Position numbers and translations under genes: made by a program | From: Streptococcus sanguinis | GTDB lineage: Bacteria; Bacillota; Bacilli; Lactobacillales; Streptococcaceae | Assembly (NCBI RefSeq): GCF_001078705.1 | Contig: NZ_CDMW01000001.1 | Span: forward strand, 1,357,541 to 1,421,540 | Length of the DNA: 64,000 bases | Direction of reading: 5' to 3' | Notes under the pieces: generated by a model | Told to the model about the DNA's origin: nothing | What the model saw: only the letters and a program-made list of their open reading frames with translations | Databases searched by the model: none | Part shown: positions 44,123 to 54,201 of the stretch, piece by piece | Numbering within the stretch: the first letter of the stretch is position 1 | Layout of the letters: each line of letters begins with the position of its first letter

Positions 44123-45115
44123 TTATTTTTTGTTTTTCTGTAACTGTTTTTTTCTATACTTCATAAAGCTCGGGATTAGGGAATTGATAATCTTATATCT
44201 TAGCATTGGAAAAGGCTTCATAACAATATTAAAGATTCTAAAACAAACAAAATACAGCTGCCAACCTTCTTCCATTGGTGTATCCTTCCATGGAGTTTTG
44301 TGGAGATAATAGAGATATTCCTTTTTAAACCTATGCGTATTCCCCTTCCGCCAAGGTCTCTCTTCACCAAGATAGTGAATAATTGTAGGTGCTTTCCGAA
44401 AATAATTAAAATCTTCCTGTGATATAAACTTAGTTGGCTTACTTAATTCACTCAACGTTTTATAAGGATAGACATCATAAATATTAAAATAATTAAAGGA
44501 AATTGGCAAGGTAAAAATTTGCTCTTTCAAGGCTCCATTTAAGGCATCTTGGTCTGGTGCGAATAGCTTCCCTTCATGAAACTGATAAAATTCTATGACC
44601 TTTTTACCAATCTCTTCCCTACGCCATTTTTTTAGATCGATCAATAGGACACCAGAATTATGATAAGGGTACTCTTTCAAAGCTAGAAATTCCTTTCTTG
44701 ACTTATCCACAGTTGGTTCAGGACACATACCTATTACCTTATCTCCTAAGTCGCTATAAAACAATGAACCTAAATCTTCTAGAACTAGTGTATCTCCATC
44801 GAGATATAAGATCCTATCAACTTCTTGTGGAAGAAGTTTATCTAAAAAAAGACGTGCCAAAATAATAGAAGACCAACCGTTTGTATCAAAATCAAAGTCA
44901 ATATAGTCTGCGATATTATTTATAGAAATAATACAAACTTTTCTATCGTAACTTTTAGCGAATCCTTTTAATTTATTTTGATTCTCTTGGCTTATCCTCT
45001 CGCCAATTAAATATACTGTAATATTCTCAGCAGATTTATTATTCTCAAATATAGAACACATACAGGTTGCAACTTGAGGTACAAACGCATCATTTAATGT
45101 AAATAAGATATTCAT
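44123..45115 (-). CDS. Glycosyltransferase family 8
   Basis: 330 residues, retaining GT8 fold: MNILFTLNDAFVPQVATCMC, LYLDGDTLVLEDLG (D-x-D metal site), YHNSGVLLIDLKKWR and FAPDQDALNGAL. Usually adds glucose or galactose to a surface polysaccharide. More AT-rich than its neighbours. It lies between the flippase and the GacI-like gene. Confidence 0.9.
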   Translation of the reverse strand: MNILFTLNDAFVPQVATCMCSIFENNKSAENITVYLIGERISQENQNKLKGFAKSYDRKVCIISINNIADYIDFDFDTNGWSSIILARLFLDKLLPQEVDRILYLDGDTLVLEDLGSLFYSDLGDKVIGMCPEPTVDKSRKEFLALKEYPYHNSGVLLIDLKKWRREEIGKKVIEFYQFHEGKLFAPDQDALNGALKEQIFTLPISFNYFNIYDVYPYKTLSELSKPTKFISQEDFNYFRKAPTIIHYLGEERPWRKGNTHRFKKEYLYYLHKTPWKDTPMEEGWQLYFVCFRIFNIVMKPFPMLRYKIINSLIPSFMKYRKKQLQKNKK

Positions 45116-45121
45116 AGAATC

Positions 45122-46450
45122 CTACTTCTTTCTTTTTTCCTGATTTTTAACAACGCCATAAATAATCAGACTTGTTGCATAAAAGACGCACATGGAGATT
45201 AAAAAGGAATTAGCAGCTCCAAGCAATTTTTGGTCGCGGATAAATGGTAAAGTAATAGATTTTGAAACAGCAAATGTCAATAAATAGGCTATCATCAGAT
45301 AATGCTGTTTTCTAAAGATGGTCATAATGATATCAACTACTAGAGCAAAAACATTTAAAATGCCACCTATAAGTAGTATAGTGAAAGGAAGCTTATACTC
45401 CTGTAAACGGATACCATAAACAGCACTAAGCACTTCTGTACCAATCAGATAGCCCAAAATAACAATAACAAGTCCTAAAACAGTCATTACTAGATTTAGG
45501 GTACTGACCTGTTTGAAAAATAGTGTAAATTTCTTCTCAGTCCAATAAATAGAAAGCTGTGTAGTCAACGGTCTTAGGACGAAGAATAAAAGGGATAGGA
45601 CAAAGACAGGCATGAATAGAACGTTAAAGTCTCTTTGAACCCCAGATGAAAAATAGCCATTTGTCAAAAGGTAATCAATATCAATTTTTGGCTCGTTATA
45701 GATATACGTTATCAAAAATCCATTTAAAAACAAGGGAAAACTATTTTTCAAAATAGAATACACATTTTTTCTGTCGTCATAGAGTTTAGGAGAAAACATT
45801 TCCTGAGAAAAATGTAATCTACAGTTTCTGAAATCTAAGGGGAAGGTCAGAATGAAATTCGCACAGCAAATAACAATACTAGCTACCATCAATGATTTTG
45901 TAAACAACAGGACTATTGCAAATATTAACATGCAAATCCAGCTCCTATAGAATTGCACCTTTCCAGCTAAGTCTGATCTATTTTTTTGCTGAAATAATCC
46001 TTGAAAAACATCTGAATACGCATCTATAGCCCGATAAAGAACAAGCAATAAAATAATACTAGATTTGTAAACATCATACCCTTGCCAGAGAGTATAGATA
46101 AACGATGTTAAAATCATCAAAAAGATCGTAAAAAGTCTCGTGTTATGATAAGAAGCAAATTGGTATCTTTCTTTTACATCCGTAGATTGCAGATTTCTAA
46201 CTTGAAAATAACCTAGAACAAAGAACTGCTGACCAAGAGCATAAGCAATACTAAAAATATCAGAATCTCTTGAATCTAGAAATCTAGAAGCTAGTAGAAG
46301 CAAGACGACGGATATCAATGAGGATGAGACCGTCCCCAACATGTTCCATATATAGTTATTTTTCAGTCCTTCTTTTGAGATTATTTTTTCTATTTCTTTA
46401 TTACCGTCATTATTTTTAGCATAAGGTGACGATCCTGATTTTGAGGGCAT
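45122..46450 (-). CDS. Polysaccharide flippase (Wzx/MATE-like)
   Basis: 442 residues, about 12-14 membrane helices (TVSSSLISVVLLLLASRFL; LLLVLYRAIDAYSDVFQG). Probably moves a lipid-linked repeat outward, separately from the RgpCD ABC exporter. First gene of the upstream polysaccharide unit; GGAGAAG precedes the ATG. AT-rich like the GT8 gene, possibly acquired together. Confidence 0.85.
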   Translation of the reverse strand: MPSKSGSSPYAKNNDGNKEIEKIISKEGLKNNYIWNMLGTVSSSLISVVLLLLASRFLDSRDSDIFSIAYALGQQFFVLGYFQVRNLQSTDVKERYQFASYHNTRLFTIFLMILTSFIYTLWQGYDVYKSSIILLLVLYRAIDAYSDVFQGLFQQKNRSDLAGKVQFYRSWICMLIFAIVLLFTKSLMVASIVICCANFILTFPLDFRNCRLHFSQEMFSPKLYDDRKNVYSILKNSFPLFLNGFLITYIYNEPKIDIDYLLTNGYFSSGVQRDFNVLFMPVFVLSLLFFVLRPLTTQLSIYWTEKKFTLFFKQVSTLNLVMTVLGLVIVILGYLIGTEVLSAVYGIRLQEYKLPFTILLIGGILNVFALVVDIIMTIFRKQHYLMIAYLLTFAVSKSITLPFIRDQKLLGAANSFLISMCVFYATSLIIYGVVKNQEKRKK

Positions 46451-46479
46451 TTTTCTTCTCCAAATGTATTCTATTTCTT

Positions 46480-46485
46480 ATTATA
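46480..46485 (-). promoter_or_regulatory. -10 box of the flippase unit
   Basis: Minus strand TATAGTATAATAAG with TATAAT at this position; a weak TTTCAC lies about 18 bases upstream. The stretch 46,500-46,725 between this promoter and the tuf terminator is AT-rich and shows nothing I can support. Confidence 0.6.
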
Positions 46486-46727
46486 CTATACTTTCAGTGA
46501 AAAGTGAAAATCCTTCCTGAAAGAATCTCTGTTTTAAATGATACTCATTTCTCCCCAACCTAATTAAAAAGGGCAAAACTTCTATCAATCTTATATCTAT
46601 ACTTCTTCCCTTCCCGTTTCCTAAATAATCTTAAAGGTGGTTCTGCAAAATCAAGCTATCTATTCTGGAGATTACCGACTACCTTTTATTTTTCCTTATT
46701 TTTAAAACAATTACAAATACATACTAA

Positions 46728-46751
46728 AAACCCCGTTTTCACGGGGTTTAG
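46728..46751 (-). terminator. tuf terminator
   Basis: AAACCCCGTGAAAACGGGGTTT hairpin with a T-run on the minus strand. Confidence 0.9.
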
Positions 46752-46788
46752 TGTCTGACTATAATTGTTATCTGGGAACGGAATCGAA

Positions 46789-47985
46789 TTAAGCTTCGAT
46801 TTCTGTAACCATACCTGAACCAACGGTACGTCCACCTTCACGGATAGAGAAAGTAGTACCTTGTTCAACGGCAATTGGGTGGATCAACTCAACGTCGATT
46901 GTTACGTTATCACCAGGCATTACCATTTCAGTACCTGCTGGAAGTTCGATTGAACCTGTAACGTCAGTTGTACGGAAGTAGAACTGTGGACGGTAGTTGT
47001 TGAAGAATGGAGTGTGACGTCCACCTTCTTCTTTAGTAAGGATATAAACTTCACCCTTGAATTTAGTGTGTGGGTTGATTGAACCTGGTTTAGCGATAAC
47101 TTGTCCACGTTCGATTTCATCACGTTGGATACCACGGAGAAGCACACCTACGTTGTCCCCTGCAAGACCTTCGTCAAGCTGTTTACGGAACATTTCAACA
47201 CCAGTAACAACTGCTTTTTGGATTTCTTCTTTGATACCAACGATTTCGATTTCGTCATTGACTTTAACGATACCACGGTCGATACGTCCTGAAGCAACTG
47301 TACCACGACCAGTGATTGAGAATACGTCTTCGACTGGAAGAAGCAATGGCTTGTCAGTATCGCGTTCTGGTTCTGGGATGTACTCATCAACAGTGTCCAT
47401 CAATTCCATGATGATGTCTTCAAATTTAGAGTCACCTTCAAGAGCTTTAAGAGCTGAACCTTGGATAACTGGAAGATCGTCACCTGGGAAGTCGTATTCT
47501 GACAAGAGGTCACGGATTTCCATTTCAACCAATTCAAGCAATTCTTCATCATCAACCAAGTCAACTTTGTTCATGAAGACGATCAAGTGCTTAACACCAA
47601 CCTGACGTGAAAGCAAGATGTGCTCACGAGTTTGTGGCATTGGTCCGTCAGTTGAAGCTACTACAAGGATAGCTCCGTCCATTTGAGCAGCACCAGTGAT
47701 CATGTTTTTAACATAGTCCGCGTGTCCTGGAGCGTCGATGTGAGCGTAGTGACGCTTAGCAGTTTCATACTCAACGTGCGCAGTGTTGATAGTGATTCCG
47801 CGTTCGCGTTCTTCTGGAGCAGCATCGATAGACGCATAGTCTTTAGGTTGGTTAACTGCTGAAGGCAAGCGACGTGCCAATACAGTTGTGATAGCTGCAG
47901 TCAAAGTAGTTTTACCGTGGTCAACGTGTCCAATGGTACCAATGTTAACGTGTGGTTTACTACGATCGTATTTTTCTTTTGCCAT
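46789..47985 (-). CDS. tuf: Elongation factor Tu
   Basis: 398 residues from [24 protein letters not shown] is 11 bases upstream (the frame's earlier TTG is part of that site). G motifs: [37 protein letters not shown]. Delivers aminoacyl-tRNA to ribosomes. Codon use is strongly biased to the optimal set, unlike the glycosyltransferases next door. Single-gene unit with its own promoter and terminator. Confidence 0.98.
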   Translation of the reverse strand: MAKEKYDRSKPHVNIGTIGHVDHGKTTLTAAITTVLARRLPSAVNQPKDYASIDAAPEERERGITINTAHVEYETAKRHYAHIDAPGHADYVKNMITGAAQMDGAILVVASTDGPMPQTREHILLSRQVGVKHLIVFMNKVDLVDDEELLELVEMEIRDLLSEYDFPGDDLPVIQGSALKALEGDSKFEDIIMELMDTVDEYIPEPERDTDKPLLLPVEDVFSITGRGTVASGRIDRGIVKVNDEIEIVGIKEEIQKAVVTGVEMFRKQLDEGLAGDNVGVLLRGIQRDEIERGQVIAKPGSINPHTKFKGEVYILTKEEGGRHTPFFNNYRPQFYFRTTDVTGSIELPAGTEMVMPGDNVTIDVELIHPIAVEQGTTFSIREGGRTVGSGMVTEIEA

Positions 47986-48056
47986 TTGAGTAAAAGCCTC
48001 CAATAAAATATATTTTATAGATAGACAGTAGGCAATACAGTCTAACTTTCCTTACT

Positions 48057-48084
48057 ATTTTATCAAATTTAAATGAAAATGCAA
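48057..48084 (-). promoter_or_regulatory. tuf promoter
   Basis: Minus strand TTGCAT (48079-48084), 16 bases, TAAAAT (48057-48062), about 70 bases before the tuf start. Confidence 0.65.
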
Positions 48085-48205
48085 GTCTTTTAGCATTTTT
48101 TTGTGAATTATTCCTTGTCTAATTTATAGTAAGGTTGATACAAAGAAAAGCGGTTGAACTGTCACAAGTATAACGAATCAAAAAGCCTTTTGGTTACAAA
48201 AATAG

Positions 48206-48229
48206 AAAAATCGGATTTCTCCGATTTTC
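48206..48229 (-). terminator. ppc terminator
   Basis: AAAATCGGA-GAAA-TCCGATTTTT hairpin on the minus strand, right after the ppc stop. Confidence 0.85.
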
Positions 48230-48237
48230 TCTTTGTA

Positions 48238-51084
48238 TTAGCCAGAGTTTCGCAAACCAGTCGCAATACCGTTGATGGTAATGTGAATCAGCTTTTCTTG
48301 ATCCGGTGTAAGCAGACCATTTCGCTGACGCTTGATTAGTTCAAGCTGGATATAGTTCAAAACATTGAAATAAGGCATGCGGTAATCCAAACTGTCTCTC
48401 AGATAAGTGTTTTCTGCTAGGAGCTCATCATGACCTTCAATTTCCAAGATGACATCCTTGGTCAGCTGCCACTCATCCAAGATAATATTGAAAATATCAC
48501 GCACATTCTGATCTTCGCAAAGCTGCGCATACTCAAAAGCGATATTCATATTTGACTTAGACAGAACCATGTCTACATTTGATAAGAGAGACTTGAAAAA
48601 CGGCCATCTCTTATACATAAATTGCAGAAAGGCCAGATTATTTTCTGGGTCTTCATCAATGAATTCCTTGAAACTTGACCCGACACCATACCATCCTGGG
48701 AACATGACACGACTTTGAGACCATGAGAAGACCCATGGAATAGCCCTGAGACCGCCGATTTCAGTGATGGTTTTACGGGCTGCTGGACGAGAACCGATAT
48801 TAAAGCTAGAGATAGCCTTGATTGGGCTAGATTCAAAGAAGTAATCGTAAAAACGCTCGTCGCCAAAGACCAAATCTCTGTAAATCTGATAACTGCGATT
48901 AACTACTTGATCCATGATCCGCTCATATTTATCAGAAGTATGGCTATCGCTCTTCTTATGAGTGACCATGCGGTTAATGGCAGCAGAAACCAACATTTCC
49001 AAGTTATAGTAGGCTGCGTCTTTATTTCCATATTTATTACCAATGACTTCCCCTTGCTCAGTCAGACGGATCCGGTCATTGATACTGCGGAGTGGCTGAG
49101 AAGTAATGGCTTCATAGGTTGGGCCGCCACCGCGTCCCACTGTCCCTCCCCGGCCATGGAAGAAGGTAATTTTTACGCCAAATTGATCACCGATAGCTGT
49201 CAACTGCTGCTGTGCTTTGTAGAGAGTCCAGCAAGAAGACAGGTAGCCACCGTCCTTATTACTGTCTGAATAGCCCAGCATGATTTCCTGATAATTATCC
49301 TTAGAAGCAATCCACTTCTGCGCAATCGGCAGAGACAGGTATTTCTCCATAGTATCACAGGAATTGTCCAAATCCTCAATGGTCTCAAAAAGCGGAACAA
49401 TCTGGACACGAGCCCCATTTTCATCAATCAGCCCCACTTCCTTGAGCATAATAGCCAACTCAAGTAGATCTGATACACTGGTCGAATGAGAAATAATATT
49501 CTGCTTAATCACTTCCTCACCAATGGCATCTTTTAGCTGACGGGCTGTTTTGAAAATCTCCAGTTCTTTTTGCAGGAGTTCGGATTTAGTCTCATGGGTA
49601 GCTGACAGGATACGAGGATCTTCAAGCAGCTGTTTGAGGAGGACCTGGCATTTTTCTTCTTCTGACAGACTACTATAATCCTGAACAATATTAGCCGAAG
49701 CCAAGAGCTCAGCCACACAGGCCTCATGAACACTAGAATCCTGACGCATATCAATGCTTGCCAAGAAGAAGCCAAAAACATCAACCGCTTGGAGAAGTTC
49801 AGTCAAGTCCCCACTTACCAAGGCTTCACCATGATGTTCGATAAGAGAATCATAAATGACCTGCAAGTCTTCTTTAAATTCCTGAGCTGTTTTGTAAGAA
49901 GGTGTCTCCTCCTTCTTGAGCTCAGTCAGGGTCTCGCTGATACGAGACTGGATATAATTAGGGATGATTTCTCTTCCTTTATTGCTGACAGAAAGGTTGG
50001 CCTTCGCAGACAATTTTTCCTCAGCTCGGTCAGTCAATCGCTGACCGTCACTTGAAAAGTTGCCTTCTTTTAGGTAAAGCAAGGTTTGAATCAGCTTGGA
50101 CTGGATATAGTGGAAAGCACGGCGGTAAGGCTCATTTTCACGATAAACAGACTTGTCAGTAGATAGAGCTGCCATTTCTGCTACTGCCTGACTGGTTTCT
50201 GATAGGTTGGTCGATAGTGAGAAGGTGCGATAGAGTGTATAAACCTTGTCAATGTAATAGTTGAGGATGACTTCACTCTGGAGGGTGGCTGATAGTTTCA
50301 AGGTTTCTGCTGTTACAAAAGGATTGCCATCCCGGTCACCGCCAATCCACATTCCCATAGTAATAGGCTTAGGATTATCCAGCTTGATACCCCGCTCTTC
50401 TGCCAAGCGTCTGTATTCAACCATAAAGTTGGTGATAGCTTGTAGGAAAGAGCTATTATAGTACTCCATGACATTGGTAATCTCATTGGTCACTTTCAGC
50501 TTCTTCTCACGGATCATATCTGTCTGCATCATAAGCACAATATAGCGGCGGAGATTTCCGAGCCACTTCTTCTCATTGACCAGGCCAGCCTTAACATCTC
50601 GATGCTGGCGCAGTAAACTATGGATATGATTGGTCAAGTCCAGAACGGTCTTACGCTGAACCTGAGTCGGGTGAGCTGTCAGTACTGGCACAACATTCAG
50701 ATTTTCCAGAATCTCCTGAGCATTTTCCCGCGTTGAAATCAGATCAATAGTTGTTGACAGCTTCCCAAGATAATCCTGATCGATATTGTTCTGATGGTTG
50801 ATTTCATAAGCCAGGTCCACGTCTTCTGAGATATTAATCAAGAGCGGCAAAATAGAGAAATAGCGGGAAATATAAACCATTTCATCTGTCGTCAGTTCTT
50901 CTACAATCGCTTTTAACTCATGATATTTGGAGTTAACCGCCAGCTCCTCCATAAGGGAGATTTTTTCAAAGGTCTCAGGGCCGAGAAGATTCCGAGTAAT
51001 ATCTGCAAGTAAGTCTGTCAAAATGGCGACTTCTTCTCGAATCACTTCTTTATTGCTGTAGCTTTCTAATTTGTTAAATGACAT
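48238..51084 (-). CDS. ppc: Phosphoenolpyruvate carboxylase
   Basis: Anaplerotic CO2 fixation on PEP to oxaloacetate. 948 residues from the ATG at 51082-51084 ([18 protein letters not shown]), with AAAGG 8 bases upstream; a GTG three codons earlier overlaps that site. Catalytic histidine in [25 protein letters not shown] and [14 protein letters not shown] are present; C-terminus RNSG as expected for the allosteric site. Downstream of ftsW, as in other streptococci. Confidence 0.97.
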   Translation of the reverse strand: MSFNKLESYSNKEVIREEVAILTDLLADITRNLLGPETFEKISLMEELAVNSKYHELKAIVEELTTDEMVYISRYFSILPLLINISEDVDLAYEINHQNNIDQDYLGKLSTTIDLISTRENAQEILENLNVVPVLTAHPTQVQRKTVLDLTNHIHSLLRQHRDVKAGLVNEKKWLGNLRRYIVLMMQTDMIREKKLKVTNEITNVMEYYNSSFLQAITNFMVEYRRLAEERGIKLDNPKPITMGMWIGGDRDGNPFVTAETLKLSATLQSEVILNYYIDKVYTLYRTFSLSTNLSETSQAVAEMAALSTDKSVYRENEPYRRAFHYIQSKLIQTLLYLKEGNFSSDGQRLTDRAEEKLSAKANLSVSNKGREIIPNYIQSRISETLTELKKEETPSYKTAQEFKEDLQVIYDSLIEHHGEALVSGDLTELLQAVDVFGFFLASIDMRQDSSVHEACVAELLASANIVQDYSSLSEEEKCQVLLKQLLEDPRILSATHETKSELLQKELEIFKTARQLKDAIGEEVIKQNIISHSTSVSDLLELAIMLKEVGLIDENGARVQIVPLFETIEDLDNSCDTMEKYLSLPIAQKWIASKDNYQEIMLGYSDSNKDGGYLSSCWTLYKAQQQLTAIGDQFGVKITFFHGRGGTVGRGGGPTYEAITSQPLRSINDRIRLTEQGEVIGNKYGNKDAAYYNLEMLVSAAINRMVTHKKSDSHTSDKYERIMDQVVNRSYQIYRDLVFGDERFYDYFFESSPIKAISSFNIGSRPAARKTITEIGGLRAIPWVFSWSQSRVMFPGWYGVGSSFKEFIDEDPENNLAFLQFMYKRWPFFKSLLSNVDMVLSKSNMNIAFEYAQLCEDQNVRDIFNIILDEWQLTKDVILEIEGHDELLAENTYLRDSLDYRMPYFNVLNYIQLELIKRQRNGLLTPDQEKLIHITINGIATGLRNSG

Positions 51085-51130
51085 AATCTGCACCTTTCAT
51101 TTTTGCAACAACTGTTCACACGAACTGCGA

Positions 51131-52363
51131 TTAAACTTCCTCAGACTGGTCTTGCGCCTCTGCTTCCATCTGCTCATACAGGGCATCACGGCGCTCGTTG
51201 GCATCAATATTAAGTACCAAGGCAATGGCTACTGACAAGACCAGAAGACTGTTCCCTCCTTGCGATAGGAAGGGGAAGGTTACTCCTGTAGACGGAATGA
51301 GACCTGAAATTCCACCGATATTGATGAAGGTCTGCATGAGTATCATACCGCCAATTCCCAAAGCCATCATGGAGTTAAATGGATTCTTTGCCCGAATCCC
51401 TACCAAGATAATTCTCAGAATCAGGAAAAAGAGTAAGGCCAGAATCAGACTGGCACCAAAGAAACCAAACTCTTCTATCACGATAGAAAATACAAAGTCT
51501 GTATGAGCTTCCGGCAAATAGCCACGCTTTTCAATAGAGTTACCCAAACCTAGACCAAACCAGCCGCCATTACTCATAGCATAGTAGGAATTTGCCAATT
51601 GGTGGCCTGAGCCAGACAGATCCTTGAAGGGATTGAAGAAAGCGCTGAAACGCTTGGCCACATATCCAAAGACTGGAATCTTGGCCACGCGCTCAACCCC
51701 AATCAACCAAATGCTAGCTAGAACCAAGCCGGAAACACTAACAATGGCTCCCAGCATCGTAGAAAACCATCGATAGCCAATCCCGCTGACAGCTATCATT
51801 ATCACGACAGTCAAAAATAGAATAGTCGCATTTCCAAGGTCTGGCATAATAGCTACAATCCCAATCAGAATAGCCACCATAGTCCGCCAGTCGTTAAAGG
51901 CTTTAGGAAACCAATGGTTGTGAGTCAGGGCTTGATAGTCATAGACCTTTATCTCTTCCTGCCTCTTTGTGAAGCGAAATGCTAGATACCAGACCAGAAT
52001 AATCTTCAAATACTCCGCAGGCTGAATACTGAAAGCTCCAAGCTTCAGCCAACCATGAGCTCCGTTGATAGTCCCTGTTATAAAACGAGATAAAAGCAAG
52101 AGGATAATCTCAGCAAAGATAACTATAGTCAGGATACTTCCTTTTTTTAAGAAACCCAAGCGGATTCTATATAGGAGCGCAATTATAAAGAGACTTATTA
52201 TCCAAAAAATCCCCTGATTCATGACCATCCCAAAACCATTTCCTCCGGCCTGAATCGAGGTAGGACTCGTCGTTGAATAGACCACAATCAATCCCAAAAC
52301 AGATAAAATCAAATAGGGAATCAAGATGGAATAATTCAACAAGTGTTTCTTGTCAATTTTCAT
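51131..52363 (-). CDS. ftsW: Septal peptidoglycan polymerase FtsW
   Basis: 410 residues, ten membrane helices, SEDS family: FGLGLGNSIEKRGYLPEAHTDF and GVTFPFLSQGGNSLLVLS are the typical loops, and FSIQPAEYLKIILVWYLA the conserved helix. Works with class B PBP at the septum. FtsW is preferred over RodA because of its place beside ppc and the length. Divergent from gpo. Confidence 0.92.
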   Translation of the reverse strand: MKIDKKHLLNYSILIPYLILSVLGLIVVYSTTSPTSIQAGGNGFGMVMNQGIFWIISLFIIALLYRIRLGFLKKGSILTIVIFAEIILLLLSRFITGTINGAHGWLKLGAFSIQPAEYLKIILVWYLAFRFTKRQEEIKVYDYQALTHNHWFPKAFNDWRTMVAILIGIVAIMPDLGNATILFLTVVIMIAVSGIGYRWFSTMLGAIVSVSGLVLASIWLIGVERVAKIPVFGYVAKRFSAFFNPFKDLSGSGHQLANSYYAMSNGGWFGLGLGNSIEKRGYLPEAHTDFVFSIVIEEFGFFGASLILALLFFLILRIILVGIRAKNPFNSMMALGIGGMILMQTFINIGGISGLIPSTGVTFPFLSQGGNSLLVLSVAIALVLNIDANERRDALYEQMEAEAQDQSEEV

Positions 52364-52517
52364 ATTTCACCATTAAACTTCTAAAAATTCAATTCTCATT
52401 ATACCACCTTTTGGATTGAAAAAAAAGCATTAGTGCAGAGACTGGAACAATAAGGTCTTGCTTTCTCTCTTTTACATAAAATTGTGATAAGATAGGAAGC
52501 AAACAAAGGAGGAGAAC

Positions 52518-52994
52518 ATGGCAGACATTTATGATATCGAAATCCAAAAACAAGACGGAAGTCTGCAAAAAATGAGTGATTATAAGGGAAAGATACTGCT
52601 GATTGTCAATACAGCGACCGGTTGCGGCTTCACTCCTCAGTATCAAGAACTGCAGGAACTCTATGAGCGCTATCAGAAAGACGGATTTGAAATCCTGGAT
52701 TTCCCCTGCAATCAATTTGGCCGGCAGGCTCCTGGAGACGCTGCAGAAATCAACAGCTTTTGCAGCCTTAACTACGGAACGACATTTCCTCGATTTGCCA
52801 AGATTGATGTCAATGGTCCTCATACCGCTCCACTCTTTGACTGGCTCAAAAAAGAAAAGGGCGGTCTTCTGGGCGAAAACATAAAGTGGAATTTCACAAA
52901 GTTTCTGGTTAGTCGAGACGGAACAGTCATCAAACGCTTCTCTCCACAAACCTCTCCCCAAAAGATAGAAGAACTCATTCAAAAGCTATTATAA
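52518..52994 (+). CDS. gpo: Glutathione peroxidase family protein
   Basis: 158 residues, thioredoxin fold. The peroxidatic cysteine is in NTATGCGFTPQYQELQEL; Gln and Trp of the tetrad are in DFPCNQFGRQAPG and IKWNFTKFLV. Bacterial members often use thioredoxin; a glutathione reductase is also encoded in this window (61238). GGAGGAG precedes the ATG and TGTGATAAGAT an extended -10. No TPR or operon partner. Confidence 0.93.
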   Translation: MADIYDIEIQKQDGSLQKMSDYKGKILLIVNTATGCGFTPQYQELQELYERYQKDGFEILDFPCNQFGRQAPGDAAEINSFCSLNYGTTFPRFAKIDVNGPHTAPLFDWLKKEKGGLLGENIKWNFTKFLVSRDGTVIKRFSPQTSPQKIEELIQKLL

Positions 52995-53068
52995 AAGGTA
53001 AGAAAAAGCAAAACGATTTAGCCAACGGAATCTCACCTTCCACAGCTTGACTAAGAACTTTAAAAAAC

Positions 53069-53104
53069 AAGACATTTTGAGCTTTCAAAACGTCTTTTTT
53101 TTGC
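53069..53104 (+). terminator. gpo terminator
   Basis: AAGACATTTTGA/TCAAAACGTCTT stem followed by a long T-run. Confidence 0.8.
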
Positions 53105-53164
53105 TTTATAATATTTCAATTATATTACATTTTATTCATTTTCCAGCAATTCTGGGGATATTTT

Positions 53165-53193
53165 TTGCTTTTTTATTTGTTTTAAGTTAAAAT
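53165..53193 (+). promoter_or_regulatory. GH25 promoter giving an almost leaderless mRNA
   Basis: TTGCTT (53165-53170), 17 bases, TAAAAT (53188-53193). The start of transcription should be near 53200, two or three bases before the ATG at 53202. There is no Shine-Dalgarno. Confidence 0.6.
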
Positions 53194-53201
53194 AAACGAG
53201 T

Positions 53202-54059
53202 ATGAGGAAGAGGATTAAACCGCTTGCAATCCTAATTTTCTTTGCTTCTTTTATCATTTTTATTTTGATAAGCAAGCAAATTACTGACTCTCAGGAAAAG
53301 CAAGCACAGGCAAAAATTTCACAAACTAAACAGACTCCAAGTTCCTCAACAAAAGAGGTAACATCTGACGATTCGTCCTTGGATGAAGACTTTATTTCCA
53401 GACCAATCATTGACATTTCTGGCTGGCAGCTGCCAAGTGAGATTAATTACGACTTACTTGCACAGAATGTTTCAGGAGTAATTGTCCGTGTTCATAGTGG
53501 AGCGCAGGCAAAAAAAGAAAACGCAGCAACTCATCTGAATGGTCTGGACAAATCTTATGAAAGACACATCAAAGAATTTCAAAAGCGCAACATACCTGTT
53601 GCTGTCTATGCCTATGTGGCCGCCAATAGCAAAAAGGAAATGGAAAAAGAAGCCGAAAGTTTCTACAAGGCTTCTGCCAAGTACCATCCAACCTATTATT
53701 GGCTAGACGTCGAAGAAAAGACTATGTCTGACATGAATGCGGGAGTTGAAGCTTTCCGAGCCAAGCTAGAGTCACTTGGTGTTAAAAATATTGGGATCTA
53801 TATTGGAACTTATTTTATGGAGGAGCATAGCATCTCTACCGATAAGTTCACAGCAATTTGGATTCCGACTTATGGCAATGACGACGGCTACTACAATGCC
53901 GCACCAAATACTGAGCAAGATTACGACTTGCACCAGTACACATCACAAGGTCAGCTGACTGGGTTCTCTCATTATCTTGATTTGAACCAGTTGTCAACCT
54001 TGAAAGACCAGACAGCTACTTATCAAAAGCTATTTACAGTTCCTAAAGAAAGTCAATAG
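53202..54059 (+). CDS. Membrane-anchored GH25 muramidase (lysozyme)
   Basis: 285 residues: a basic start and membrane helix (about 7-25, LAILIFFASFIIFILIS), a Gln/Lys/Ser-rich spacer (25-60), then a GH25 domain (about 65-275). Catalytic-site elements: PIIDISGWQLP (first Asp), WLDVEEKTM (Asp/Glu), and IWIPTYGNDDGYYN and DLHQYTSQG near the C-terminus. It would cleave the MurNAc-GlcNAc bond in the wall. Its own promoter and terminator make it a single unit. Confidence 0.9.
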   Translation: MRKRIKPLAILIFFASFIIFILISKQITDSQEKQAQAKISQTKQTPSSSTKEVTSDDSSLDEDFISRPIIDISGWQLPSEINYDLLAQNVSGVIVRVHSGAQAKKENAATHLNGLDKSYERHIKEFQKRNIPVAVYAYVAANSKKEMEKEAESFYKASAKYHPTYYWLDVEEKTMSDMNAGVEAFRAKLESLGVKNIGIYIGTYFMEEHSISTDKFTAIWIPTYGNDDGYYNAAPNTEQDYDLHQYTSQGQLTGFSHYLDLNQLSTLKDQTATYQKLFTVPKESQ

Positions 54060-54064
54060 CTCAG

Positions 54065-54102
54065 AGCGACAGCTCAAGTCTCAAAGACTGCTGTCGTTTT
54101 TT
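54065..54102 (+). terminator. GH25 gene terminator
   Basis: GCGACAGC...AGTCT-CAA-AGACT...GCTGTCGTTTTTT stem-loop. Confidence 0.8.
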
Positions 54103-54161
54103 ATTGTCACAAAATAGGAAATTTCCGGCCGTTTCCTCTTAATAAAGCCTATATTTTATGA

Positions 54162-54167
54162 TATAAT
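54162..54167 (+). promoter_or_regulatory. Extended -10 of the DUF368 promoter
   Basis: ATGATATAATG gives TG-n-TATAAT. Transcription starting near 54174 makes the ATG at 54178 an unlikely start and supports the one at 54202. Confidence 0.65.
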
Positions 54168-54201
54168 GATTTGATAAATGAAATTAGAAAAGGAAAATAC
54201 A

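Noticed and set aside
46686-46788. Extra coding region after tuf
   Set aside because: Only the tuf terminator and AT-rich DNA; the open frame is a shadow running in from tuf.
47057-47605. 182-codon plus-strand frame inside tuf
   Set aside because: Produced by the strong codon bias of tuf; serine/threonine-rich nonsense.
52389-52982. 197-codon open frame antisense to glutathione peroxidase
   Set aside because: It is the complement of a clear gpo gene, starts without a ribosome site and resembles no protein.
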